From the NCBI RefSeq assembly GCF_017874255.1, contig NZ_JAGGLD010000010.1:1-63672 (forward strand): 63,672 nt of DNA. The letters are read 5' to 3'. The notes beneath the pieces were generated by a model. It did not search any database. It saw nothing but the letters and a program-made list of their open reading frames with translations, and was not told the DNA's origin. Made by a program: the position numbers and the translations under genes. Positions 53,783-62,247 of the stretch are shown one piece after another (within the stretch, counting starts at the first letter, position 1; the number at the start of each line of letters is the position of its first letter). Source of the stretch: Paenibacillus shirakamiensis. GTDB taxonomy: Bacteria; Bacillota; Bacilli; Paenibacillales; Paenibacillaceae.

Positions 53783-54518
53783 CTAAGCTTTTACAGCAGA
53801 AATAATGAAGAACATAGGTCTTCTATTGTCATCTTTCATTAAAGGGTCCTGTTGTAAAATATCTTCCGTTGGCATGGGTTCTTTGACTGCTTTGATCGAG
53901 AAGCCAGCTTCAATGACTTGATTTATATAACTAGAGAGGGTCCTGTGATATTTTAATAACACCCTTTGCAAGAAAATGGGTCTCTCGTATCCCCTCTGCC
54001 TGATAATGATCTACTGGCCAGTGTAGGCGCTCTCCATGTTCATCGACATACCAATCTTGTTCACTTCGTGCAGTGAACATAGGGTGCTCTACTGAGAAGA
54101 TAAAATTTCTTCCACGCTTCGTGTACTGATATATTTTGTTGCAGAATGCTTGGAACGAATCAATGTAATGGAAAGCTAGTGAACTAAAAATTAGATCAAA
54201 CTGGGAATCGGTGAAGTTGATATCTTCAATAGCACTATGAATATACATAATTTTAGGATCAGAAGTCTGCATTTGGGCCTGATGCAACATTTTTTGTGAA
54301 ATGTCCACACCAATGACTGAGCTCGCATGGTGTTCACTAGCATACCTGCAGTGCCATCCAAACCCACAACCTAAGTCAAGAACACTTTTATTACGTAGGT
54401 CTGGAATTAAGGATTTTAGTACAGGCCACTCACCCGCAGCTTCAAGACCATGAATAGATCTAGCCATCTGCTTGTAAGCAGAAAAGAATTCGTCAGTATC
54501 ATATTTGTTCTGTTTCAT
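53783..54518 (-). pseudogene. Class I SAM methyltransferase, broken by a frameshift
   Basis: On the minus strand a methyltransferase runs from ATG at 54518: motif I VLDLGCGFGWHCRYA, VIGVDISQKML, FDLIFSSLAFHYIDSF. The frame stops near 53932 after GVIKISQDPL. A second frame picks up with KYHRTLSSYINQVIEAGFSI and the ending RRPMFFIISAVKA, down to 53783. Reading the run of four T at 53951-53954 as three joins both into GVIKYHRTLSSY, so one extra base breaks the gene. Either a true pseudogene or an assembly error. A methyltransferase (ybaJ) lies near this place in B. subtilis; orthology not shown. Confidence 0.85.
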
Positions 54519-54636
54519 AATTATCTTCTTAAAAATGTAATGGAATGATGAGAAATGGAGAACAAGTTGAAGTTATTATAACGAATCGCATAGGCGCCAT
54601 CAAATTAAAGATTTCAGGTAACTCGGAACTCATAAG
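54519..54636. other. Intergenic stretch
   Basis: A+T-rich spacer upstream of the minus-strand methyltransferase, with no gene seen. It may hold that gene's promoter. Confidence 0.4.
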
Positions 54637-54787
54637 TTGTTCGTTGTTCGTTGTTTCGTTATTCGTTTTTTTTGTGCTTTTTTCTTTTGTTCTTTGTTAA
54701 ATGTTCGTTATTCTTTGCCTTTTTTGTTCGTTATTCTTTGCCTTTTTTGTTCCTTGTTTTTTGTTTCTTGTTTCTTGTTCCCTACTC
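54637..54787 (+). repeat. A-poor T/G/C low-complexity tract with a 23-bp tandem repeat
   Basis: About 150 bases with only about seven A on the plus strand, built from variations of TTCGTT, TTCTTTG and TTTTTTG. Inside it, a 23-bp unit (54702-54724) is followed by a perfect second copy (54725-54747), then a degenerate third. An open frame covers the tract but its product is a run of Phe, Leu and Cys with no ribosome-binding site; I do not regard it as a gene. Confidence 0.8.
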
Positions 54788-54902
54788 TTTGATCAGAGAC
54801 TCTGTCTTGCCCAAAAGCTCGTTAAAGGGTGAAACGCCCTTACTAAACTTAAAACGAACGCATACGTTATGGTATCCCTTAAAAGTAAAGGAGGAGACAT
54901 TA

Positions 54903-55028
54903 ATGAGTGGTGTTGGTGGTTGTGGTGGCGGTGTTGTAGGAGGATACGGCGGAGGCTGGACTTCGACTGGAGCGATTCTGGTTCTGTTCATCTTGCTTGT
55001 TATTATTTCTAGAGCGTTCATTCTTTAG
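54903..55028 (+). CDS. YjcZ family sporulation-associated peptide
   Basis: 41 residues: glycine-rich N-terminal half (GVGGCGGGVVGGYGGG) followed by a single hydrophobic segment (TGAILVLFILLVIISRAFIL). This is the hallmark of the YjcZ family of small proteins made during sporulation. AAAGGAGGAG at 54888-54896 supports the ATG. No promoter assigned. Longer frame upstream is not coding. Confidence 0.85.
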   Translation: MSGVGGCGGGVVGGYGGGWTSTGAILVLFILLVIISRAFIL

Positions 55029-55165
55029 TCCAATAGTATAATGGCACCACCACTCTCGCTTAGGCGAGGGTTACATAAATTTAAGATAGTTCAATTTATT
55101 ATTTATCTAGACAATCTGCTCGGAACTTTACTAGGCATAGATTACTCGATTAGTACATTGGAGGG

Positions 55166-55401
55166 ATGTATACTGTTATACAATCCACCGAGCTTCACGA
55201 AATCATTTAGCATGTCATGGAACTTTAGAATTGCACGAGTTAGTTGCGTCAAAAGCCAATCAATTAACTGGACTCAAGATGAGTATTAACCATGTTACAG
55301 ATCCTAATCTTCGCAACTTATATCAAGAAGCGATTACCGCTTTAACGCAGAATATTCAGGAGCTACTGCAATATTATCCGCATGCCCCAACTATGAACTG
55401 A
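55166..55401 (+). pseudogene. Decayed spore coat protein gene (CotF-like), fragment 1
   Basis: GGAGGG with ATG at 55166 leads MYTVIQSTELHEII then a stop. In another frame (from about 55215) a long CotF-like segment reads GTLELHELVASKANQLTGLK and then MSINHVTDPNLRNLYQEAIT, ending ...LLQYYPHAPTMN-stop at 55401. Such ELHE helices are the repeat unit of coat proteins of the YraD/CotF type. At least one frameshift is needed to join the two parts. Confidence 0.65.
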
Positions 55402-55447
55402 TGCAAGAACGAAGAGGATCATACCGGTTAATATACTGAACAATTAG

Positions 55448-55579
55448 AATAATGCTATTCAATTACAATACAAAGTGTTTTTAATTTTGTATGAGCGTAA
55501 CTTATACCCTGCTTATGATTTAGATCAGCTACTTGCAAATGATGTGAGTACTGCACAAAAAGCGTTAAGTCTGAACTAA
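55448..55579 (+). pseudogene. Decayed spore coat protein gene, fragment 2
   Basis: An open stretch from 55448 without a start codon encodes NNAIQLQYKVFLILYERNLY followed by PAYDLDQLLANDVSTAQKAL and SLN-stop. This is the C-terminal helix pair of a CotF-like coat protein (the ...YPAY... motif). Upstream the frame is closed by TAG at 55445-55447. It may be the rest of fragment 1's operon neighbour or of the same gene. Confidence 0.6.
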
Positions 55580-55601
55580 CATTTATAAGCTTAAGCTGAT
55601 T

Positions 55602-55637
55602 TGGTTTCTCTAATTAATCTGGAGAAGCCTTTTTTTG
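55602..55637 (+). terminator. Terminator after the coat remnants
   Basis: GGTTTCTC pairs with GAGAAGCC around TAATTAATCTG and is followed by seven T. A terminator left intact behind the decayed genes. Confidence 0.8.
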
Positions 55638-55647
55638 GTAAACGGCA

Positions 55648-55675
55648 TTGACATCAACTTGAGAAGATTTATACT
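55648..55675 (+). promoter_or_regulatory. Promoter of cysH-sat
   Basis: Perfect TTGACA, 16-bp spacer, TATACT. The start of transcription would lie about 70 bases before cysH, too short for the S-box leader that controls cysH in B. subtilis. Confidence 0.75.
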
Positions 55676-55750
55676 ATTAACAGTAATTCATATTAGGATA
55701 GTTGGACTTTTACACGGTATATCGTTAATTTAATGAAATGGGGGATATTC

Positions 55751-56443
55751 ATGAATTTAATGGAAAAAGAGGAATTGGTTCGTGTAAAGGCAGAAGAGCT
55801 GGAGACAGCCTCGCCGCAAGAGATTATTTCTTGGGCTGTGCAGACCTTTCCTAATATTACTTTTGCATGCAGTTTTGGTGCGGAAGATGTCGTTCTCGTG
55901 GATATGCTACGCAAAATAAGTACAACTGCGGATGTATTTTACCTCGATACAGATTTTCACTTCAAAGAAACGTATGAGACACGCGATCAGATGGCGGCCC
56001 ATTACGATCTAGATTTTGTGCGTGTATCCCCTCTCCTCACCCCAGAAGAACAAGCGCAGAATCATGGTCATGAACTATGGCTAAGTGATCCCAATGCATG
56101 CTGTAACATTCGTAAAGTTGAACCGCTTACTCGTATTTTATCTCAGTATGATGCATGGATTACAGGGATTCGCCGAGATCAAGCACCTACACGTGCGAAC
56201 GCTAGAAAGATTGAATATGATTATAAATTCGGACTTATCAAATTTAATCCGATTGCAGACTGGACGAATGATGATGTATGGAATTATATTCGCGATAATC
56301 ACATTATTTATAACCCACTTCATGATCAAAATTATCCGAGTATTGGCTGTGAATACTGCACACGTCAAGTAATGCCTGGAGAGGATCCACGCGCGGGGCG
56401 TTGGGCTGGTAATGATAAGACAGAATGTGGACTTCATAAATAA
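55751..56443 (+). CDS. cysH: Adenylyl-/phosphoadenylyl-sulfate reductase
   Basis: Reduces activated sulfate to sulfite. The [4Fe-4S]-type cysteines are complete: CC in ACCNIRKVEPL, CEYC, and the catalytic C in KTECGLHK. This cysteine set marks enzymes that use APS (or both APS and PAPS), which fits the absence of a visible cysC in this window. 230 residues from ATG 55751 with GGGGGA before it. Followed 21 bases later by sat. Confidence 0.94.
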   Translation: MNLMEKEELVRVKAEELETASPQEIISWAVQTFPNITFACSFGAEDVVLVDMLRKISTTADVFYLDTDFHFKETYETRDQMAAHYDLDFVRVSPLLTPEEQAQNHGHELWLSDPNACCNIRKVEPLTRILSQYDAWITGIRRDQAPTRANARKIEYDYKFGLIKFNPIADWTNDDVWNYIRDNHIIYNPLHDQNYPSIGCEYCTRQVMPGEDPRAGRWAGNDKTECGLHK

Positions 56444-56464
56444 TCTAATATAGGAGACATGGAT

Positions 56465-57631
56465 ATGACCGCAATCTTGCCTCATGGAGGCTCTCTCGTT
56501 CATCGTGTAATTGAAGGAGCTGAACGTGATACGCTTCTGATAACAGCTCATTCTTTGCCATCACTTACAATTAATAATTGGACGATTTCGGATTTAGACC
56601 TAATTGGTGTTGGAGCTTTTTCTCCGCTTATTGGATTCATGAACGAACAAGATTACCACGCTGTAGTTAACCAGATGCGTCTTTCGGATGGTACAGTATG
56701 GAGTATCCCTATTACTCTAGCGGTAGAGAAGTCTGAAGCAGATCATCTTTCTATGGGACAGCAAGTGGCACTAAAAGGGGAAGATGACGTAATTTATGGC
56801 CTGCTGACCGTGGAGAGTATTTATCATGTAGATCAACATCATGAAGCGTTACAAGTTTTTAAGACCGCTGATCCTAATCATCCTGGTGTTCAAAAGCTCA
56901 ATGAACGTTCTTCTACTTATGTCGGTGGGCCTATACAAGTACTGAATCGTCCACAACCTGAACGCTTTGGTGAATTTTATTTTGATCCCGCTCATACACG
57001 CGAAATGTTTGCGGAGAACGGTTGGAGAACGGTAGTAGGATTTCAGACCCGTAATCCTGTGCATAGGGCTCATGAATATATTCAAAAAACAGCGATGGAG
57101 ATCGTAGATGCTCTTTTCTTGAATCCGCTAGTTGGTGAGACGAAGTCGGATGACGTTCCAGCAAATGTCCGCATGAAAAGTTATGTAACTTTATTAGAGC
57201 ATTATTATCCCAAAGATCGTACGTTTTTAGGAGTATTCCCTGCCGCTATGCGGTATGCAGGTCCAAGAGAAGCTATTTTCCATGCGATCGTACGTAAAAA
57301 TTATGGATGTACCCACTTTATTGTTGGACGAGACCATGCGGGTGTTGGGGATTATTATGGTACATATGAAGCACAAGATATATTCTCCAATTTCACTTCT
57401 GATGAGCTCGGAATTGAGCCACTGTTTTTTGAACACAGCTTCTTCTGTAAAACATGCGGTAATATGGCTTCTAGCAAAACCTGCCCGCATCCGAAAGAAG
57501 ATCATATGACCCTTTCCGGTACAAAAGTTCGGGCCCTACTTAGAGAAGGGATATGTCCACCTCCTGAATTTACACGCCCAGAAGTCGCTCAAATCCTTAT
57601 CGAAGGTCTGAACGAGCAAGTTACGATATAA
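56465..57631 (+). CDS. sat: Sulfate adenylyltransferase
   Basis: Makes APS from sulfate and ATP, the step before CysH. Nucleotide-binding motifs [12 protein letters not shown] and [12 protein letters not shown] are present. A cysteine pair block ([17 protein letters not shown]) lies near the C-terminus as in B. subtilis Sat. ATG at 56465, eight bases after AGGAG, gives 388 residues; ATG 56459 is only two bases after it. Confidence 0.95.
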   Translation: MTAILPHGGSLVHRVIEGAERDTLLITAHSLPSLTINNWTISDLDLIGVGAFSPLIGFMNEQDYHAVVNQMRLSDGTVWSIPITLAVEKSEADHLSMGQQVALKGEDDVIYGLLTVESIYHVDQHHEALQVFKTADPNHPGVQKLNERSSTYVGGPIQVLNRPQPERFGEFYFDPAHTREMFAENGWRTVVGFQTRNPVHRAHEYIQKTAMEIVDALFLNPLVGETKSDDVPANVRMKSYVTLLEHYYPKDRTFLGVFPAAMRYAGPREAIFHAIVRKNYGCTHFIVGRDHAGVGDYYGTYEAQDIFSNFTSDELGIEPLFFEHSFFCKTCGNMASSKTCPHPKEDHMTLSGTKVRALLREGICPPPEFTRPEVAQILIEGLNEQVTI

Positions 57632-57633
57632 CG

Positions 57634-57662
57634 GTATATTTGTCCACCTCGTCCCATATAGA
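57634..57662 (+). promoter_or_regulatory. Possible sigma-E promoter of cwlD
   Basis: GTATATT, 14-bp spacer, CATATAGA resembles the sigma-E hexamers (-35 kATATT, -10 CATACANT) with one or two mismatches. B. subtilis cwlD is made by sigma-E and sigma-G. Weak evidence. Confidence 0.3.
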
Positions 57663-57698
57663 TGATTAAGAATCATTTAAGGGGCGGAGGTGCTTTTT

Positions 57699-58469
57699 TT
57701 GTCCAATTCTTCGGATAAAGTTACCGTTTGGATTCATATGAGCCAGATTAAAAAGGCTTTTATAGGACTAGCTTTATTAGCTGTAATTATTGGTGTAGCT
57801 CTCTATGAAGTGCCCACTGAGAAAGCTTGGAACTACTGGGCACTTCCATTGGCCGGTCAGGTTATTGCTTTAGACGCTGGACATGGGGGAGTGGACGGAG
57901 GTGCGGTGAGCCCACAAGGTCTGATCGAGAAAGATATTAATTTATCTGTGACTCTATATTTAAGGGATTATCTGCAACAAGCCGGGGCAGTTGTCGTGAT
58001 CACTCGTGAAGACGATCGAGACTTAGCAAGCCCAGACACGAAGAGTTACAAAGAGCGGAAGACAGAAGATCTAAAAAGTAGACTTCGTTTTGTAGAGGAG
58101 AAGTCTGCGAAGATGTTTGTAAGTATTCATATGAACAGTTTCCCTTCTGATCGTTGGAGTGGAGCTCAGACCTTCTATCCAGGGCATCAACCGGAAAGTG
58201 CACATCTCGCCGACCTAGTACAGCAAGAATTGAAGCGTAATTTAGAGAATACAGATCGTGTAGCTAAAAAAGCGGAGAATGTTTTTTTAATGGATTCGAT
58301 TAAGATTCCTTCAGTACTGGTGGAAGTGGGGTTTTTATCTCATCCAGAGGAATCAAAATTATTAGGCGATCAGGAGTACCAACGAAAAGTAGCAGCCTCT
58401 ATCTATAATGGTATTTTACGTTATAGTTCCGGGGAGAGAACAAGCCCATCTGCAGGGAGCATCAGGTAG
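57699..58469 (+). CDS. cwlD: N-acetylmuramoyl-L-alanine amidase CwlD
   Basis: Spore cortex amidase that, with PdaA, makes muramic delta-lactam. One N-terminal membrane segment (FIGLALLAVIIGVALYEVP); amidase_3 zinc and catalytic residues in LDAGHGGVDGGA, EKDINLSV, VSIHMNSF and LVEVGFLSHPEE. I chose TTG at 57699, eight bases after GGAGG; 256 residues. Next ATG at 57738 would shorten the N-terminus. Confidence 0.93.
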   Translation: MSNSSDKVTVWIHMSQIKKAFIGLALLAVIIGVALYEVPTEKAWNYWALPLAGQVIALDAGHGGVDGGAVSPQGLIEKDINLSVTLYLRDYLQQAGAVVVITREDDRDLASPDTKSYKERKTEDLKSRLRFVEEKSAKMFVSIHMNSFPSDRWSGAQTFYPGHQPESAHLADLVQQELKRNLENTDRVAKKAENVFLMDSIKIPSVLVEVGFLSHPEESKLLGDQEYQRKVAASIYNGILRYSSGERTSPSAGSIR

Positions 58470-58532
58470 TGTTATAATAGGGAAGAAAACCCTTTCACAC
58501 ACTATCCCAGAGTTAAAGTCGAGGTGCTACTA

Positions 58533-59633
58533 TTGTTATCTAGAGAACAAGTACAAGCGGCCTTGCGGCCTGTGGCCGAGCCAATAACGAAACAAAGTCT
58601 AGTTGAACTCGGGTGGATTCGTGACATTATGGTCAAAGAAGAGCGCATCTCCTTAACCGTTGTTAGTGCGAATCAAGATGAGTCAAGCAAAGCAGAAATT
58701 GAAGTTAATGTGCGAAACCTTCTTACAGCAGCAGGCGCTAATAATATTCATATTCGATTTAGAGAAGCTTCGGATCATGAAAAAAACGAATTAGGTCTTA
58801 CTTCTCCACAGCCTGAACAAGAGCAACCTTTCCGTGGCCGCGGTGAAGGACTGGAGTCGGTAGCTCTTTTAGATCCAGCTTCCCAAGTTAGCTTCATTGC
58901 AGTGGCCAGTGGGAAAGGCGGAGTAGGTAAATCTACGGTTACTGTAAATCTAGCTGCTGCGCTTGCTCGTGCGGGTAAGCGAGTAGGTCTAATTGATGCG
59001 GATATTTATGGTTTTAGTGTACCGGACATGATGGGAATAGAAGAAATTCCTGTTGTCATTGATGGGTTGATTAAGCCTGTTGAACGTTTTGGTGTAAAAG
59101 TAATGTCCATGGGTTTCTTTATTCAAGAGAATAGTCCTGTAATTTGGCGGGGGCCCATGCTCGGTAAGATGTTGCGTCAGTTTTTAGGGGATGTGAATTG
59201 GGGAGATTTAGATTATCTTTTACTGGATTTGCCCCCCGGCACAGGAGATATCGCCTTAGATATTCATCAAATGTTGCCGCAAAGTAAAGAGATTATAGTG
59301 ACCACACCTCATGCTACGGCAGCCTTTGTAGCCGCAAGAGCGGGAGCCATGGCTGTACAGACTAACCATGAAATTTTGGGAGTCGTAGAGAATATGGCGT
59401 ATTATGAGAGCGCTGGAGGCGAGCGCGATTATGTATTCGGAAGAGGAGGGGGTCCACGGTTGGCGGAGACTCTTCATACAGAACTATTAGCTCAGATTCC
59501 ACTTGGAGCACCAGACAATCATTTGTCCGAAGCGGATTATTCCCCATCAATTTATAAGGACAACAGCAATGCTGGTCAGATGTATAACGCAATGGCTCAG
59601 CAGATCATTGATAAGTGTGAACAAAAAGGCTGA
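58533..59633 (+). CDS. salA: Mrp-family P-loop ATPase (SalA)
   Basis: MIP18/DUF59-like N-domain (about 1-85), then a ParA/MinD-type P-loop GKGGVGKST, the signature DLPPGTGDIALDIHQMLPQ, and SPVIWRGPMLGKML. Aligned along its length with B. subtilis SalA (Mrp), a regulator of scoC and iron-sulfur-carrier-like ATPase. TTG at 58533 after GAGGTG; 366 residues. Lies between cwlD and gerD as in B. subtilis. Confidence 0.9.
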   Translation: MLSREQVQAALRPVAEPITKQSLVELGWIRDIMVKEERISLTVVSANQDESSKAEIEVNVRNLLTAAGANNIHIRFREASDHEKNELGLTSPQPEQEQPFRGRGEGLESVALLDPASQVSFIAVASGKGGVGKSTVTVNLAAALARAGKRVGLIDADIYGFSVPDMMGIEEIPVVIDGLIKPVERFGVKVMSMGFFIQENSPVIWRGPMLGKMLRQFLGDVNWGDLDYLLLDLPPGTGDIALDIHQMLPQSKEIIVTTPHATAAFVAARAGAMAVQTNHEILGVVENMAYYESAGGERDYVFGRGGGPRLAETLHTELLAQIPLGAPDNHLSEADYSPSIYKDNSNAGQMYNAMAQQIIDKCEQKG

Positions 59634-59658
59634 CCCTGAGGGTCCAGCCTTTTGTTTT
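59622..59658. terminator. Bidirectional terminator between salA and gerD
   Basis: AAAAAGGCTGACCCT pairs with AGGGTCCAGCCTTTT around a G loop; A- and T-tracts on both sides allow it to end both convergent genes. It overlaps the salA stop codon. Confidence 0.9.
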
Positions 59659-59684
59659 GTAATCATCTTTTTGATTAAAAAGAA

Positions 59685-60479
59685 TTAAGAACCTCCTTGA
59701 CTACCACCTTCTTTAGATTGACTGTCACCCCCACTACTATCTCCGCTTCCTCCACTACCCCCGCTATCTTGACCCTTTCCTTGAGGCTGCTTTTGAACTT
59801 TGGGGACAAGTTGTTCTTGAACTACAGTCTTGAGAAGATCCATAACTTCCATACGAAACAGAGGACTTTGCATAGCTTCTTGCATTACCGTCATTGATTG
59901 TTTTCTGTAATCAGGTGTCTTCGTGAGATCTAAGAACATTTTCATGATTTCTGGCGATTTCATAATATCAGCAACGGACTTCTGATACGTAGGGTCTTTA
60001 ATCAATTGCATTTGTAACTGTTTATTCTGAGTATTAATGGCTTTGGCAAAATCTCCTGCGAATTTAGGATCCGTCATAATTTTTTCAAGTTCTGATTTAT
60101 ATTCCGGTGAAGTTAACGTGTCTTTAACTGCTACGCGGACCTGCTCGGTAGTCTGAGGAGCAAGTAACATTTTTACGCCCATAGAGCCACCTGAACTTGA
60201 TTTGGAATCACTACCAGAGCCACCAGATTCGGAGTCCCCACCGCCACTGTCTCCCTCACTACTACTGCTATCTGAGCCACTGGAACTTAGGGACTGCATA
60301 ATGGCCTTCTTGCCATCTTCACTCTTGAGTATATCGAGAATCATAGTCTTAGTCTCTTTGTATCCGCCGCCTTCTCCCTGAGAGGAAGAAGCGCTTTGTT
60401 GTTCGGAGCCGCATGCTGTTAACAGCAAGAGGAAAGAACAGATCATACATAAATATGAGTAATTTCTTTTCCAATTCAT
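59685..60479 (-). CDS. gerD: Spore germination lipoprotein GerD
   Basis: Lipoprotein of the inner spore membrane needed to cluster germinant receptors. Signal peptide MNWKRNYSYLCMICSFLLLL with lipobox LTAC (Cys23). The middle (about 85-240) is the GerD core: LAPQTTEQVRVAVKDTL, DPKFAGDFAKAINTQNKQLQ. Flanked by long Ser/Gly/Asp-rich arms at both ends; 264 residues is longer than B. subtilis GerD (about 185). Start is the second ATG, nine bases after AAGGAGG. Confidence 0.92.
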   Translation of the reverse strand: MNWKRNYSYLCMICSFLLLLTACGSEQQSASSSQGEGGGYKETKTMILDILKSEDGKKAIMQSLSSSGSDSSSSEGDSGGGDSESGGSGSDSKSSSGGSMGVKMLLAPQTTEQVRVAVKDTLTSPEYKSELEKIMTDPKFAGDFAKAINTQNKQLQMQLIKDPTYQKSVADIMKSPEIMKMFLDLTKTPDYRKQSMTVMQEAMQSPLFRMEVMDLLKTVVQEQLVPKVQKQPQGKGQDSGGSGGSGDSSGGDSQSKEGGSQGGS

Positions 60480-60603
60480 TCGGTCCATCCTCCTTAAGTC
60501 ATCTCATGCGGTTAGTATGTGAACCTTAAAAAGGATTTATGTTGGGAAAGGAATGGTTTTTTAGCCAGAAGGTTGGTAAAATGTTCGGGTGGGGGGATGA
60601 AGG

Positions 60604-61209
60604 TTGAATTTAAAACGATGGGCGTTTTTATTTGGGTCAACACTTCTAGTGGGAGCAGTATTTGCACTGATCTCAGGAGGCGTAATGCAGTTTAGTGACA
60701 CGATTGTATTCAAGGGAACACAGGACTTTTTTATGAATCTTCTGTTGCTTGCGGGGACAGGCATTATGGTGAGTGTATATGCTCAGTTAGGTTTCTTTGC
60801 TTATTTAATGCTGAATTATATGGCGGCAGGGGTTTTTTCTCAAAAGACGTGGGAATACATTCAAATTGTTTTGACTGCGCTTGCATTAATGGAATTAATG
60901 TTCTTCCGTTCTTTTGTAGATGGAAGCAACAAAGGATACTCTGATCTTATTCTGGCTTTGATTATTCTGGTTGTTGCCATAGGAGTCGCTTATTTCAAGG
61001 TTAAGGCAACGAATGCGTCGGCTTGGATACCCACATTGTTCTTTATGATTGCTGGGGCAATTGTAGAAATTGTAGGGGTACTAAGAATTCAGGACAATAA
61101 CGCTACGATTTTAATTGCGGTTCCTCTAATCGCATGTAACGCATTCCAAATGATGCAATTACATCGATTAGTTCGCAAAACAAATGTTAAGAATGCAATA
61201 GATGCTTAG
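60604..61209 (+). CDS. kbaA: KinB-signalling pathway activator KbaA
   Basis: Membrane protein that in B. subtilis activates the sporulation kinase KinB. 201 residues with about six hydrophobic segments; begins NLKRWAFLFGSTLLVGAVFA. TTG start at 60604, weak G-rich ribosome-binding site. Divergent from gerD; faces pdaB across a terminator. Confidence 0.88.
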   Translation: MNLKRWAFLFGSTLLVGAVFALISGGVMQFSDTIVFKGTQDFFMNLLLLAGTGIMVSVYAQLGFFAYLMLNYMAAGVFSQKTWEYIQIVLTALALMELMFFRSFVDGSNKGYSDLILALIILVVAIGVAYFKVKATNASAWIPTLFFMIAGAIVEIVGVLRIQDNNATILIAVPLIACNAFQMMQLHRLVRKTNVKNAIDA

Positions 61210-61233
61210 GTCAATTTGAAACCCATAAGTCGA

Positions 61234-61272
61234 GAAAAAGAACCTCTGCATTAAAGCGGAGGTCCTTTTTTG
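61234..61272. terminator. Bidirectional terminator between kbaA and pdaB
   Basis: AAAAAGAACCTCTGC pairs with GCGGAGGTCCTTTTTT around ATTAAA. Serves the convergent pair. Confidence 0.92.
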
Positions 61273-61285
61273 TAAATGATACATT

Positions 61286-62092
61286 CTATAATCCAGCAGC
61301 GTTTTCAAATTGTTTTTGTATCCATGCTTGATCGCGTACTTCAGATCCCTTAACAGCAGATTGGTTCAAAAGTTCGGATACTGTTACGAATTCATAACCT
61401 TTTTTACGCAACTCGTCAATGATGATGGGTAGAGCTTCGTGCGTTTGTTTACTGGAATCACTCGCATGTAGCAAAACAATATCTCCTGGGTGAGACTTGC
61501 TAACTACGCGATTAACAATGTTGTCTACTCCTTTATTTAGCCAATCTTGAGAGTCTGTGTCCCATTGAATGACTTTGTAGCCAAGGCTATCTGCCACTTT
61601 AAGAACTTTCTTATCGAAGTCTCCATTAGGTAGTCGAAGCAAATTGGGTTCTTTTCCAGTAAGGTCGGTTAAAATAGAATGGGCACTCTTCAACTGTTCT
61701 TTGATCTCTTCTTCCGTAAGGGTGCTGTAATTTACATGTTTGTGACCGTGACTGCCGATTTCAAATCCTTGAGTTTGAATATCCTTTACTACATCCGGAT
61801 GTGTTTTACTCCAAGGCGAAGAGAGGAAGAAGGTCGCATTTTTCACGCCTTTATCTTTGAGTACCTGAAGAATAGGTTCCGTACGTTTATCTCCCCAGCT
61901 AATATCAAAGGTGAGCGCAATCACCTTTTTATCCGTAGCAACACTGTACACGGCTGAGGGATTGCCTTCTGAGAATACACTGATATGATCGCTCTCTACA
62001 TAAATAATACCGGCAGCAAACATAGCGGCCGCGAACACAAAAAAGAACCGCTTTATTTTCTTCCCATTTAAGACATAGAAGAAATTGTTCAT
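61286..62092 (-). CDS. pdaB: Polysaccharide deacetylase family sporulation protein PdaB
   Basis: Spore-specific protein required for stable spores. N-terminal membrane anchor (FFFVFAAAMFAAGIIYV), then NodB domain: motif 1 is TFDISWGD instead of the classical TFDDG, motif 2 SHGHKH (zinc histidines), LRLPNGDFD, VIQWDTDSQDW and DIVLLHASD. Start ATG 62092 with AGAGGGG ahead; 268 residues. B. subtilis PdaB shares the altered motif 1, and its catalytic activity is doubtful. Confidence 0.92.
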   Translation of the reverse strand: MNNFFYVLNGKKIKRFFFVFAAAMFAAGIIYVESDHISVFSEGNPSAVYSVATDKKVIALTFDISWGDKRTEPILQVLKDKGVKNATFFLSSPWSKTHPDVVKDIQTQGFEIGSHGHKHVNYSTLTEEEIKEQLKSAHSILTDLTGKEPNLLRLPNGDFDKKVLKVADSLGYKVIQWDTDSQDWLNKGVDNIVNRVVSKSHPGDIVLLHASDSSKQTHEALPIIIDELRKKGYEFVTVSELLNQSAVKGSEVRDQAWIQKQFENAAGL

Positions 62093-62200
62093 GCTTTTGT
62101 TAACCCCTCTCACTTCAGAATGTTGAATTTGGCCCAAGCCTTAAATGACTTTAGTACAATCTATGCTCGTACCGGAACATTATTACTGCCTTGTATAATT

Positions 62201-62247
62201 AAAGTATGCTTTCACTAATTAAGGAGGATAAAGTATGCTCTCACTAA
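62201..62247 (+). repeat. Near-perfect 18-bp direct repeat spanning the start codon of the SpoIIM-like gene
   Basis: AAAGTATGCTTTCACTAA (62201-62218) and AAAGTATGCTCTCACTAA (62230-62247) differ at one base. The second contains the used ATG (62235); the first copy carries an out-of-frame ATG before the ribosome-binding site. Confidence 0.9.

Noticed and set aside
54651..54902. Open frame across the T-rich tract, in frame with the YjcZ-like peptide
   Set aside because: Product is low-complexity Phe/Leu text with no ribosome-binding site, whereas the peptide has a strong one at 54888.
55640..55750. S-box riboswitch before cysH
   Set aside because: Distance too short and none of the aptamer blocks present.
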